The notes under the pieces were generated by a model. The model was not told where the DNA came from. It worked only from the letters and a program-made list of their open reading frames with translations, and did not search any database. Positions 1-7,762 of a stretch of DNA of 64,000 nt are shown piece by piece. The stretch is from Lutibacter oceani (lineage in GTDB: Bacteria > Bacteroidota > Bacteroidia > Flavobacteriales > Flavobacteriaceae). The DNA lies in assembly GCF_003384935.1 (NCBI RefSeq), contig NZ_QTTQ01000010.1, positions 682,001 through 746,000 on the forward strand. The letters are read 5' to 3'. Within the stretch, counting starts at the first letter, position 1. Each line of letters begins with the position of its first letter. Made by a program: the position numbers and the translations under genes.

Positions 1-2
1 TT

Positions 3-1244
3 ATTATACATCCAGGACGCCACGTTGTATGGTACGGAGATGATTCTCAAAGAGCACGAACTATGGCAATGTTAAATGCCTTATTAGGTTCTTGGGGGCG
101 CAGAGGTGGTTTCTACTTTAAAGAAAGTATAAAAGTACCTAAGTTTCCACACCCTCCTTATCACCACCCAAAATGGGGTTGGAAAGAAATTGGAGAAAAA
201 TACCCGTTAGCACAAATGGGTATTACTACTGAAGTTTTAAAAGCTGCTATACCAAGTGAAGACAATAAATATCCTGTAAAAGCAATGATGGTTGCAGGTA
301 CTAATATTACCAAATCAATTCCTAATAAAAAATTATTGGAAGAAGCTATTGAAGCTTTAGAATTTATGGTAGTTATTGATACTATGCCAATGGATGTTAC
401 AGGTTACGCCGATGTAGTATTGCCTGAATGTACTTATTTAGAACGTTATGATGGTATTAGATCTGCTACCAACAGAGAACCTTCAATTGCTGTAAGAGTT
501 CCTGCTGTTGAACCTAAATATGATTCTAAACCAGTTTGGTGGATGGCCAAACAAATTGGTGAACGCCTTGGATTAGGAGAATATTTTAACTACAACGACT
601 TTAAAGAAGTAATAGATTGGCAATTAAAACAAATGGGAAGCTCTTTAGAGGAAATGGAAAAAATAGGTGTTAAAAATTTCACTCGTAAATCTGGCCCTCT
701 TTACATTAATGAAGATGAAACTTATGTTTTCCCAACAATAAGTGGTAAAATTGAGTTATACTCTCAAGAATTAAAAGATTTAGGTTTTGATGCAATGCCA
801 AATTACACAAAACATCCAGAACCACCTCAAGGTTTTTATAGATTAAATTACGGTAGAGCACCTATGCACACGTTTAGTAGAACTGCAAATAATCCTAATT
901 TAAATGATTTAAAGAAAGAAAATGATCTTTGGGTAAACCCAAAAGTTGCGAGAATTCTTGGTATAAAAACCGGACAAGCAGTTTGGTTAAGAAATCAAGA
1001 TGATGTTATTTCTAGTTTTTCTATAAAAGTTAGAGTTACTGAAAGAGTTCGTTGGGATTCTGTATATATGGTTCACGGATTTGGTCATAAAGAAAAAAGA
1101 TTAACTCGTGCCTTTGGTAAAGGTATCAACGATACGGAATTAATTTCAAAAGTAGCAATAGACCCAATTATGGGAGGAACAGGAATGAGAGGAAATTTTG
1201 TTGAAATTATAACTAAGAACCCACATAAAAATATTGAGATATGA
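3..1244 (+). CDS. Psr/Phs-like molybdopterin oxidoreductase, catalytic subunit (5' end outside window)
   Basis: Catalytic subunit of a polysulfide/thiosulfate-reductase-type complex iron-sulfur molybdoenzyme. The open frame runs from base 3 without a start, so the N-terminal Fe-S region and any Tat signal are off the window. The first visible residues (HPGRHVVWYGDDSQRART) match the pterin-binding part of this family, followed by the molybdopterin middle domain (YADVVLPECTYLERYD) and the C-terminal dinucleotide-binding domain ending IDPIMGGTGMRGNFVEI, a close fit to PsrA/PhsA C-termini. It overlaps the ferredoxin gene by 4 bases (ATGA), so the two are probably translationally coupled. The substrate (polysulfide, thiosulfate, tetrathionate) and direction cannot be read from this fragment; the YeeE and rhodanese neighbours favour a sulfur compound. 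Confidence 0.85.
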   Translation: MIHPGRHVVWYGDDSQRARTMAMLNALLGSWGRRGGFYFKESIKVPKFPHPPYHHPKWGWKEIGEKYPLAQMGITTEVLKAAIPSEDNKYPVKAMMVAGTNITKSIPNKKLLEEAIEALEFMVVIDTMPMDVTGYADVVLPECTYLERYDGIRSATNREPSIAVRVPAVEPKYDSKPVWWMAKQIGERLGLGEYFNYNDFKEVIDWQLKQMGSSLEEMEKIGVKNFTRKSGPLYINEDETYVFPTISGKIELYSQELKDLGFDAMPNYTKHPEPPQGFYRLNYGRAPMHTFSRTANNPNLNDLKKENDLWVNPKVARILGIKTGQAVWLRNQDDVISSFSIKVRVTERVRWDSVYMVHGFGHKEKRLTRAFGKGINDTELISKVAIDPIMGGTGMRGNFVEIITKNPHKNIEI

Positions 1245-1774
1245 GATATGCAATGGTTATAGACACATTAAAATGTGTTGGTTGTAGCGACTGCGTAGTT
1301 GCTTGTCAAACAGAAAACGATGTCCCAGTTGGATATTGTAGAGATTGGATTACCGAAACTGTAAATGGTGCATATCCAAGTATTGAATTAGAACTAAAAT
1401 CAGAACGTTGCAACCATTGTGATAATGCTCCTTGTGTACGTTGTTGTCCTACAGGTGCAAGTCATCAATTAGACAATGGAATTGTACTAGTTACCGGCGA
1501 TGAATGTATTGGTTGTGGTGCTTGTATTGAATCTTGTCCGTATGATGCCAGATACCAACACCCAGATGGATATGTTGATAAATGTACATTTTGTCATCAC
1601 CGTTTAGAAAAAGGACAGCTTCCTGCGTGTGTTTCAGTATGTCCAACTAAGTGTATGTATTTTGGTGATTTAGACAATCCAAACAGTGAAGTTTCTCAAT
1701 TATTGAAAAACAGAAAATATAAAACCTTAGCTCCTGAAGCAGGAACAAAACCTCAAGTTTATTATTTAATATAA
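1241..1774 (+). CDS. 4Fe-4S ferredoxin-type electron-transfer subunit (PsrB/PhsB-like)
   Basis: Electron-transfer subunit linking the molybdoenzyme to its membrane partner. The 177-residue protein has the four cysteine clusters of the DmsB/PsrB/NrfC family: CVGCSDCVVAC near residue 12, CNHCDNAPCVRCCP near 57, CIGCGACIESCP near 90, and CTFCHHRL..ACVSVCPTKC from about 115. This predicts four [4Fe-4S] clusters. There is no signal peptide, as expected for a subunit co-exported with a Tat-borne partner or acting on the cytoplasmic face. The start overlaps the upstream stop by 4 bases and the membrane subunit begins 10 bases downstream, giving the standard catalytic/ferredoxin/NrfD order. Confidence 0.9.
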   Translation: MRYAMVIDTLKCVGCSDCVVACQTENDVPVGYCRDWITETVNGAYPSIELELKSERCNHCDNAPCVRCCPTGASHQLDNGIVLVTGDECIGCGACIESCPYDARYQHPDGYVDKCTFCHHRLEKGQLPACVSVCPTKCMYFGDLDNPNSEVSQLLKNRKYKTLAPEAGTKPQVYYLI

Positions 1775-1784
1775 AAATTAGATT

Positions 1785-2726
1785 ATGCAAGAAGAATTAT
1801 TTACAAGTGGAAGAAACATACCACATATAGATCCTTCATTAGAAATATGGCACTGGCCAATATCAGTATATTTATTTTTAGGAGGATTGGCAGCTGGGCT
1901 ATTATTTTTTGCCGGTATAGTAACAGTTTTAGGTAAAGATAAAGAATATCCTGCAGCTGTAAAATTTGCTTCAATTGTTTCTCCAATAGCCTTAACATTA
2001 GGTTTACTAGCTTTATTTTATGATTTAACTCATAAATTATATTTCTGGAGATTATATACAACAATTAGAATTGAATCTCCAATGAGTTGGGGTGCTTGGG
2101 TATTATTAATAATTACACCTATATCATTTTTATGGGTAATTAGTTATTATTCTGAATTATTCCCAAAATGGAAATTAAATTTCAAATTTTTTGATGATTT
2201 TGAAAATTTCTTAAAAAAACAAAGAAAAAATATGGCAATTGCTTTAATACCATTGTCAATTATTTTAGGAGTTTATACTGGTATATTATTATCTGCATTT
2301 AATGCAAGACCTTTATGGAACAATGCTATTTTAGGCCCTTTATTTTTAACATCTGGATTATCAACTGGTGCTGCAACAATTATTTTGTTAGCAAAAAGTA
2401 AAAAAGAAAGACATTTATTTAGCAAAATAGATTTAGCTTTAATTGTACTTGAATTAGGTTTAATTGTTCATATGCTTATGGGAATGTACGCTGGTTCTGA
2501 AGTTCAACTTGAAGCCATGCAATTACTTGTTGGTGGAGAATTCACTTTAATGTTTTTTGGTTTTGTAATAATTTTAGGGTTAATAATTCCTGCAATATTA
2601 GAATTAACTGAAATTATTGGCTATAAAGTACCCGTTGCAATTCCGGCAATATTAATATTAATTGGCGGGTTAGTTTTTAGATTTGTAATGGTTGAAGCAG
2701 GACAAATAACAAGATACCTATATTAA
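1785..2726 (+). CDS. NrfD/PsrC-family membrane anchor subunit
   Basis: Integral-membrane quinone-interacting subunit of the complex. The 313 residues form about eight hydrophobic segments with the family's opening pattern (HWPISVYLFLGGLAAGLLFFAG) near residue 23 and a conserved short loop MSWGAWVLL near residue 100. The family exchanges electrons with the quinone pool, so with the two preceding genes this makes a quinone-linked sulfur-compound oxidoreductase. Eleven bases separate it from the next gene, a sulfur-transporter half, so the complex and transport functions look co-transcribed. Assignment to NrfD/PsrC is firm; the physiological direction is inferred only from the neighbourhood. Confidence 0.88.
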   Translation: MQEELFTSGRNIPHIDPSLEIWHWPISVYLFLGGLAAGLLFFAGIVTVLGKDKEYPAAVKFASIVSPIALTLGLLALFYDLTHKLYFWRLYTTIRIESPMSWGAWVLLIITPISFLWVISYYSELFPKWKLNFKFFDDFENFLKKQRKNMAIALIPLSIILGVYTGILLSAFNARPLWNNAILGPLFLTSGLSTGAATIILLAKSKKERHLFSKIDLALIVLELGLIVHMLMGMYAGSEVQLEAMQLLVGGEFTLMFFGFVIILGLIIPAILELTEIIGYKVPVAIPAILILIGGLVFRFVMVEAGQITRYLY

Positions 2727-2736
2727 AATAGAAAAA

Positions 2737-3267
2737 ATGAAAATAGACAATCAAAAAAATAGACACGTTTATTGGAATCCTTACTTTGGTGGGTTTCTTT
2801 TAGGGATAATAATCTTGTTCACCTTTTATATGACAGGAAGAGGTTTAGGAGCAAGTGGTGCAATGAAAAGTAGTGTTGTTGCAATTGTTGATACAGTTAC
2901 TCCCGAACATGCTGAAGCTAATGCGTATTATAGCAAATTTATAAAAGATAACGAATCTCCAATGAATACTTGGCTGGTTTTTGAAGCCTTAGGAGTTTTA
3001 ATTGGAGCCTTTATTTCTGGTGGATTATCAGGTAGAATTGGCTGGAGAACCCAACATTCACCTAAAATTACAAGCAAACGTAGATTAGCATTTGCTTTGG
3101 GTGGCGGTATACTATTTGGTTTAGGAGCTCAAATAGCACGAGGGTGCACCAGTGGTGCAGCACTTAGTGGTATGGCTGTTTTATCAACTGGTGGATTTAT
3201 TACAATGCTCGCCATTTTTGGAACTGGTTATTTAGTAGCGTATTTCTTTAGAAAAAATTGGATTTAA
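2737..3267 (+). CDS. YeeE/YedE-type sulfur transporter, first half-subunit
   Basis: Membrane protein of the YeeE/YedE family, whose characterised member TsuA moves thiosulfate across the inner membrane. This 176-residue half-size version has about four hydrophobic segments and the family motif ARGCTSGAALSGMA with cysteine 137 in a re-entrant-loop-like context. The cysteine-bearing loops are thought to line the sulfur conduit in TsuA. The adjacent gene encodes the other half, so the functional unit is probably a heterodimer equal to one full-length YeeE. Between the first two segments lies a longer polar loop (about residues 50-75). Thiosulfate as substrate is a family-based inference. Confidence 0.85.
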   Translation: MKIDNQKNRHVYWNPYFGGFLLGIIILFTFYMTGRGLGASGAMKSSVVAIVDTVTPEHAEANAYYSKFIKDNESPMNTWLVFEALGVLIGAFISGGLSGRIGWRTQHSPKITSKRRLAFALGGGILFGLGAQIARGCTSGAALSGMAVLSTGGFITMLAIFGTGYLVAYFFRKNWI

Positions 3268-3287
3268 TTATTAAAAAATAAAAATAT

Positions 3288-3878
3288 ATGGGACCTTTAA
3301 TTCCTAACGGTGTAATTCCTTATGAGTGGAACAGCATAATTGCCATAATAATTGGTATTGCTTTCGGATTTGTTTTAGAAGCTTCTGGTTTTTCTTCTTC
3401 AAGAAAATTAGCAGGCGTATTTTATGGATATGATTTTGCAGTACTTAAAGTATTTTTTACCGCAGCTTTAGTAGCCTTAATTGGTATTTTATATATGGAT
3501 TATTTAGGCTATATAGATATGAGTAAATTATATGTTCATCCAACTTATTTATGGGGAGCAATTATTGGTGGTGCTGTAATGGGAATTGGATTTGTAGCCG
3601 GTGGTTTTTGCCCTGGAACAAGTTTATGTGCAGTTGCCATTGGTAAAATTGATGCGATAATTTATGTAATTGGTATTATGATTGGTGTATTTATTTTTTC
3701 AGAATTATACATATTATTTCAACCAATTTACGAAGGATATTTTGAAGGTAATATTACCTTAATGGATTCTTTAGGTGTTAACCGTTATTGGTTTGTATTT
3801 ATATTTACCATAATAGCAATTATAGCATTTATAGTTTCAGACATTATTCGTAAAAAACAAAAAAAAATATTTTATTAA
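3288..3878 (+). CDS. YeeE/YedE-type sulfur transporter, second half-subunit (DUF6691-like)
   Basis: Partner of the preceding half-transporter. The 196-residue protein carries the family motif GFSSSRKLAGVFYGYDFAVL near residue 34 and GGFCPGTSLCAVAIGK near residue 106, placing cysteines 108 and 114 in the conserved loop. Four to five hydrophobic segments are visible, and the C-terminus ends in a basic cytoplasmic-type tail. With the first half it reconstitutes the pseudo-symmetric full-length YeeE layout, which has conserved cysteines in both halves. The spacing is 20 bases to the gene before and 17 to the gene after, consistent with one operon. Confidence 0.85.
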   Translation: MGPLIPNGVIPYEWNSIIAIIIGIAFGFVLEASGFSSSRKLAGVFYGYDFAVLKVFFTAALVALIGILYMDYLGYIDMSKLYVHPTYLWGAIIGGAVMGIGFVAGGFCPGTSLCAVAIGKIDAIIYVIGIMIGVFIFSELYILFQPIYEGYFEGNITLMDSLGVNRYWFVFIFTIIAIIAFIVSDIIRKKQKKIFY

Positions 3879-3895
3879 TTATTAATTAAAGAAAC

Positions 3896-4558
3896 ATGGT
3901 TAATAGAAAATTAGCAAAATTATCAAAATTCAGGTATGCAGTATTAGCAGCAATATTACTAATATTATCTGCCGGATTGGTATTATTACCTAAATATGAA
4001 AAACATGAAGGTATAAACCCTGAAGAACTTTTAAGTAATGCTATTAGTCCTGAAAGGTATATTACTTCAGATCAATTAGCAAACAGAATTATAAATCAAG
4101 ATCCTTCGTTACTATTAATTGACGTTCGTACTGCTGAACATTATAATAATTACAGTTTACTAAACGCTATTAATATTCCTTTAAAAAATTTATTAGATGA
4201 AGAATCTAAAGCATATTTATACCAAGATGCTTATGATATAGTACTGTATTCAAACGATAACTTTTATGCAGATCAGGCATGGGTTTTATGTAACAGATTG
4301 GAATATAAAAACTTATACGTTCTAAAAGGTGGTATTAACAATTGGTTTAACACTATAATTAACCCACCTAAACCAACGGAAAATATGCCTGCTGAAGATT
4401 TTGAATTATTTTCAAACAGAAAAGCTGCAAGCATGTTTTTTGGAGTTGCATATCCTGAACAAGCTAAAAAGAAACCTGTAGAGGTAAAAAAAGTAATTCC
4501 AAAAAAAATAATACCTGTTAAAAAGAAAAAGAAAATGCCCGTTGAAGGTGGATGTTAA
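3896..4558 (+). CDS. membrane-anchored pseudo-rhodanese with C-terminal Gly-Gly-Cys tail (copy 1)
   Basis: A 220-residue protein with one N-terminal membrane segment (about residues 14-32) preceded by basic residues, which predicts a periplasmic body. A rhodanese-like fold follows (LLIDVRTAEHY near 73; YVLKGGINNWF near 142), but the active-site loop after the strand IVLY reads SNDNFYAD: the catalytic cysteine is replaced and the Cys-x-x-Gly-x-x loop is lost. Sulfurtransferase activity by the normal mechanism is therefore unlikely. The C-terminus is a proline/lysine linker ending KKKKKMPVEGGC. The next gene has the same tail. The only other cysteine lies in a helix after the loop. A sulfur-carrier role for the terminal cysteine is my inference. 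Confidence 0.8.
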   Translation: MVNRKLAKLSKFRYAVLAAILLILSAGLVLLPKYEKHEGINPEELLSNAISPERYITSDQLANRIINQDPSLLLIDVRTAEHYNNYSLLNAINIPLKNLLDEESKAYLYQDAYDIVLYSNDNFYADQAWVLCNRLEYKNLYVLKGGINNWFNTIINPPKPTENMPAEDFELFSNRKAASMFFGVAYPEQAKKKPVEVKKVIPKKIIPVKKKKKMPVEGGC

Positions 4559-4661
4559 AATTTTAATAAACTAACTAATCAATATGAAATGAGCATACCT
4601 AAATATTCAATATATAGTATGTGAATTCCATCTGACAAACAAAATAAATAAAAATAAACAG

Positions 4662-5279
4662 ATGAAAGAATTAGAAAAAACAAAAAGAATATCAATTGCT
4701 TCAGTGTTATTCATTTTAGTTATAATTATTGGGCTCTTAGCTTATAAAAGACCAAAGCATTTGTATAGCGAAAATACCATAAGTACACTTGAAAAAATTT
4801 CAACAAACGAATATTTTGTTACTTTAAATGATATAAATACACCAGATAATGTATTAGTTGATATTAGAAATCAGTTTGAATATGAAAAAGGACATTTAGA
4901 AAATGCTATTAATATTTATGCTCCTGAAATATTAACAGATGAAAATTCTGAGATATTCGAAAAATTAAAAACTGATAATAAAACAATAATTTTGTATGGT
5001 AATACTCCTAGTGATGTTGTTTCGCCATATATGATTTTATATCAATTAGGAATAGATAATATTAAAATACTATCTTCAGAAATAACATATTTTGAAAACA
5101 ATTTAATTTCTAAAGATGTAGCGATTGAAAAATACCAAAATGATGTGAATGCATTTATACAAGAATCAATAAAAAAAGCAGCAATTGAGGTAAAACCAAA
5201 ACCTGATATTGTTAAAACTCCTAAAAAAATTATACCAATTAAAAAGAAGAAAAAAATGCCTGTTGAAGGCGGTTGTTAG
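4662..5279 (+). CDS. membrane-anchored pseudo-rhodanese with C-terminal Gly-Gly-Cys tail (copy 2)
   Basis: A 205-residue paralogue of the preceding protein, with an N-terminal anchor (about residues 10-27) and a rhodanese-like domain (VLVDIRNQFEYEKGHLENAINI). The position of the catalytic cysteine is again altered: after the strand IILY the loop reads GNTPSDVV. The terminal cysteine of the tail KKKKKMPVEGGC is the only cysteine in the whole protein, so selection is clearly not on classical rhodanese catalysis. The tail matches copy 1 almost residue for residue, while the codons differ at six synonymous positions. This is the last gene before a strong terminator. No characterised homologue is known to me. 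Confidence 0.8.
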   Translation: MKELEKTKRISIASVLFILVIIIGLLAYKRPKHLYSENTISTLEKISTNEYFVTLNDINTPDNVLVDIRNQFEYEKGHLENAINIYAPEILTDENSEIFEKLKTDNKTIILYGNTPSDVVSPYMILYQLGIDNIKILSSEITYFENNLISKDVAIEKYQNDVNAFIQESIKKAAIEVKPKPDIVKTPKKIIPIKKKKKMPVEGGC

Positions 5280-5292
5280 TTTTAATTATTGT

Positions 5293-5326
5293 AAAGCTGC
5301 TTTAGAAATAAAGCAGCTTTTTTTTG
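5293..5326 (+). terminator. intrinsic terminator of the molybdoenzyme/transporter operon
   Basis: A perfect 12-base-pair stem (5293-5304 with 5309-5320) closes a GAAA tetraloop and is followed by a run of T. It sits 13 bases after the stop of the second pseudo-rhodanese, so the upstream operon very probably ends here. Confidence 0.9.
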
Positions 5327-5484
5327 TTCTTTTTTTATTCATAAACTTCTTTTTTGAACTATAATTTTAAAAATAATTTGATCATTTAAAATAAAAAAAT
5401 CCTTCAAATTATATCGCTCAAAAAACCCACATATCACAAGCTTGCAAACAAACACTTATTTATCTATAAATCAATCACTTATAT

Positions 5485-5591
5485 ATGTAACATAAGTAAC
5501 TAAAGAGAACAATTATATATAAGTATTTAATGATAAAAGTCATAAAAAGAAAACGTTTTCGTAGGTAATTTTGATGTAACAATTAGTACAT
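5485..5591 (+). promoter_or_regulatory. promoter region of the exported-rhodanese operon with candidate operator sites
   Basis: The 338-base gap 5280-5617 contains no plausible gene beyond the terminator. It holds a Bacteroidota -7 box TAATTTTG at 5566-5573, an even palindrome GAAAACGTTTTC at 5549-5560 just upstream, and two copies of the half-site ATGTAAC (5485-5491 and 5574-5580). The second copy is followed after four bases by AGTACAT (5585-5591), matching five of seven positions of the other arm of the perfect site upstream of the SQR operon. The first copy is followed by a weaker arm. A site immediately downstream of the -7 box would overlap the transcription start. Confidence 0.45.
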
Positions 5592-5617
5592 ATTTATAAA
5601 TTAAAATTTCTTATAGA

Positions 5618-6604
5618 ATGAAAAAAATAACATCCTATTTAGTGGTTCTTTTTATAGCTACAACTATACTGAGTAGTTTTAAAAAAAATGAACAATCTAT
5701 TCAAACTGAACCTTCAGAGTTTGAATTATTAGTTAAATATTTAGAAGAAAATGGAAACTTTATTAATAGTGATTTAGCACCTGCTATAATTTTGGCATCC
5801 GAAATTAAAGACAATGTTAAAAACGACAAATATTTAGTTTTAGATATTAGAAGTGAAAGTTGGTTTGAGTATGGACATATTAAAAATGCTAAAAACGCTG
5901 TAGGTCCTGAACTACTAAATTATTTTGAAAACGAAATTGATCCTTCAAATTTTGATAAAATAACAATTGTGTGTTATTCTGGTCAATCTGCCGCATATTA
6001 TGCTAGTTTATTACGAATTGCCGGCTATAATAATGTATATAGTTTAAAATGGGGAATGAGCTCTTGGGCAGATGAGTTTGCACAAAATATTTGGGTTAAA
6101 AACTCAACAAATACATATGCTGACCAATTAGAAACTACCGTAAATACAATGCCTGAAAAAGGAGACATTCCAATTATTGAAACGGGGAAAATTGAAGGAA
6201 AAGAAATATTAAAAGAACGTATTAAAGAAGCTTTTGCAAAGCCTTATAAAGAGTATATTGTTAAGGCTGAAACTGTATTTGAAAACCCATCAGACTATTT
6301 TATAGTTAATTATATGGACGAAGAAAAATACAATTTTGGACATATTCCAGGAGCGGTTCAATACCAACCAAAAACATTAGCAACTTCAACAAATCTAAAT
6401 ACTTTACCTACAAATAAAAAAGTATTAGTTAACTGTTTAACCGGACAAAATGCAGCATATACTGTAGCATATCTTAATGTTTTAGGTTATGATGTAGCAA
6501 ATTTAGGCTACGGATCTAATAGTTATATGAATACTGTTTTAACTGAAAAAGGTTGGGAAGGTTTTAATTCAGAAGAAATACAAAATTATCCTGTTGTAGA
6601 ATAA
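5618..6604 (+). CDS. exported tandem-domain rhodanese (thiosulfate/sulfane sulfurtransferase)
   Basis: A 328-residue secreted protein with a signal peptide in residues 1-20 and two rhodanese domains. Domain 1 (about 45-155) has LDIRSESWFEYGHIKNA and the active loop CYSGQSA with cysteine 119. Domain 2 (about 200-315) has GHIPGAVQY and the loop CLTGQNA with cysteine 273. Both cysteines are present, unlike in the two membrane-anchored proteins upstream. Typical two-domain rhodaneses keep only the C-terminal cysteine, so two intact loops are noteworthy. Expected role: transfer of sulfane sulfur outside the cytoplasm. It is the first gene after the terminator and is followed at 43 bases by a paralogue. 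Confidence 0.85.
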   Translation: MKKITSYLVVLFIATTILSSFKKNEQSIQTEPSEFELLVKYLEENGNFINSDLAPAIILASEIKDNVKNDKYLVLDIRSESWFEYGHIKNAKNAVGPELLNYFENEIDPSNFDKITIVCYSGQSAAYYASLLRIAGYNNVYSLKWGMSSWADEFAQNIWVKNSTNTYADQLETTVNTMPEKGDIPIIETGKIEGKEILKERIKEAFAKPYKEYIVKAETVFENPSDYFIVNYMDEEKYNFGHIPGAVQYQPKTLATSTNLNTLPTNKKVLVNCLTGQNAAYTVAYLNVLGYDVANLGYGSNSYMNTVLTEKGWEGFNSEEIQNYPVVE

Positions 6605-6647
6605 TCAAAGCCGAAAGGCAAACTATATAAACATAAACAAACAAATC

Positions 6648-7649
6648 ATGAAAAAATTATCAATATTTTTTATTGCTCTTTTCTTAGTACCTACACTTTT
6701 TTTAACATCATGTGATAAAGGTGACGACACTCTAATAGATGCAACTCCTTCATTTACTTTAATGAAAGATTATGTAATTAATAATAATTTAGATATTAAT
6801 AAAATAATTACCAATGCAGACGGTGAAAAATTTGTTGCTGGTCCACCAGCAACTGCTGCAGATGTACCTGCTTATATTGCAAAATACACTATTTTAGATA
6901 TTAGAAGTTCCGACGCTTTTAAAGCTGGACATATTGAAGGTGCAAAAAATATAACTTTTGCTAATATTTTAACTGAAGCTGCTGCTGCAAGTAAACCAAT
7001 ATTAATGGTTTGTTATACTGGACAAACTGCTTGTTATGCAACCGCATTAATGCGTATGTACGGATATTCTCATACACAAGCGTTAAAATGGGGTATGTCT
7101 GGATGGAACGCAACCACAGCTGGACCTTGGAATGGAAAAATTGGTGCAAACGAAGCTGATGGACATGCAAATTGGACTTACGGAGGCGCTCCAACAAATA
7201 ATGTATTTACTGATCCTGTAATCTCAACTTTATCAACTGACGGTTCAATTATATTTAAATCTCGTGTAGAAGCAGCTGTTGCTGCAGGTTTTAAAACTGC
7301 AACAGGTACAGATGTATTAAGCAACCCTACTAATTATTTTATAAACAACTATTTTTCTGAAGCAGATTATAGTGCTTTTGGACATATAAACGGTGCAAAT
7401 AGAATTTTACCGTTAACATTAGCAGATAACAGCTACAAAGGTATAGACCCTAATGCAAAAGTTGTTACTTATTGTTATACCGGACAAACATCAGCAATTG
7501 TTACTGCATGTTTAAATGTTTTAGGTTATGACGCTTATAGTTTAACATTTGGTATGAATGGAATGTTTAATACAAATACAGCTTGGGCTTCAAACCAATG
7601 GGGTGCAGATAGCAAACCAAAAGATTTACCACTAATTTCAGATAACTAA
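6648..7649 (+). CDS. tandem-domain rhodanese lipoprotein
   Basis: A 333-residue paralogue of the preceding protein, but with a lipoprotein signal: the lipobox LTSC gives a lipidated cysteine 22, so it is probably anchored to a periplasmic-facing or outer membrane. Domain 1 has YTILDIRSSDAFKAGHIEGA and loop CYTGQTA with cysteine 122; domain 2 has AFGHINGA and loop CYTGQTS with cysteine 276. A Gly/Trp/Asn-rich connector (about residues 155-185) joins them. Both active loops are intact. Together with the soluble paralogue and the downstream porin this suggests sulfane-sulfur handling at the cell envelope; the in vivo donor and acceptor are unknown. Confidence 0.85.
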   Translation: MKKLSIFFIALFLVPTLFLTSCDKGDDTLIDATPSFTLMKDYVINNNLDINKIITNADGEKFVAGPPATAADVPAYIAKYTILDIRSSDAFKAGHIEGAKNITFANILTEAAAASKPILMVCYTGQTACYATALMRMYGYSHTQALKWGMSGWNATTAGPWNGKIGANEADGHANWTYGGAPTNNVFTDPVISTLSTDGSIIFKSRVEAAVAAGFKTATGTDVLSNPTNYFINNYFSEADYSAFGHINGANRILPLTLADNSYKGIDPNAKVVTYCYTGQTSAIVTACLNVLGYDAYSLTFGMNGMFNTNTAWASNQWGADSKPKDLPLISDN

Positions 7650-7666
7650 TAATACTATTTAAACTT

Positions 7667-7749
7667 AAGCCCTAAAAACTTATAAAACTCTCTAATTAAA
7701 GTATTATAGATGTTTTATAAACCAATAAGTAACAGTTTTTAGGGCTTTT
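7667..7749 (+). terminator. long bulged hairpin between the rhodanese and porin genes
   Basis: Perfect outer arms AAGCCCTAAAAACT (7667-7680) and AGTTTTTAGGGCTT (7734-7747) continue directly into an inner pair TATAAAAC (7681-7688) and GTTTTATA (7712-7719). This gives a 22-base-pair stem with one 14-base bulge and a 23-base loop, followed by Ts. It ends 13 bases before the porin start. It could be a leaky terminator, an attenuator or an mRNA-processing structure setting porin expression apart from the rhodaneses. Confidence 0.6.
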
Positions 7750-7762
7750 AAAAAATTTTAAT

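Noticed and set aside
3896-5279. Gly-Gly-Cys tails as C-terminal prenylation or lipidation signals
   Set aside because: Bacteria lack prenylation of such motifs and both proteins already have N-terminal membrane anchors.
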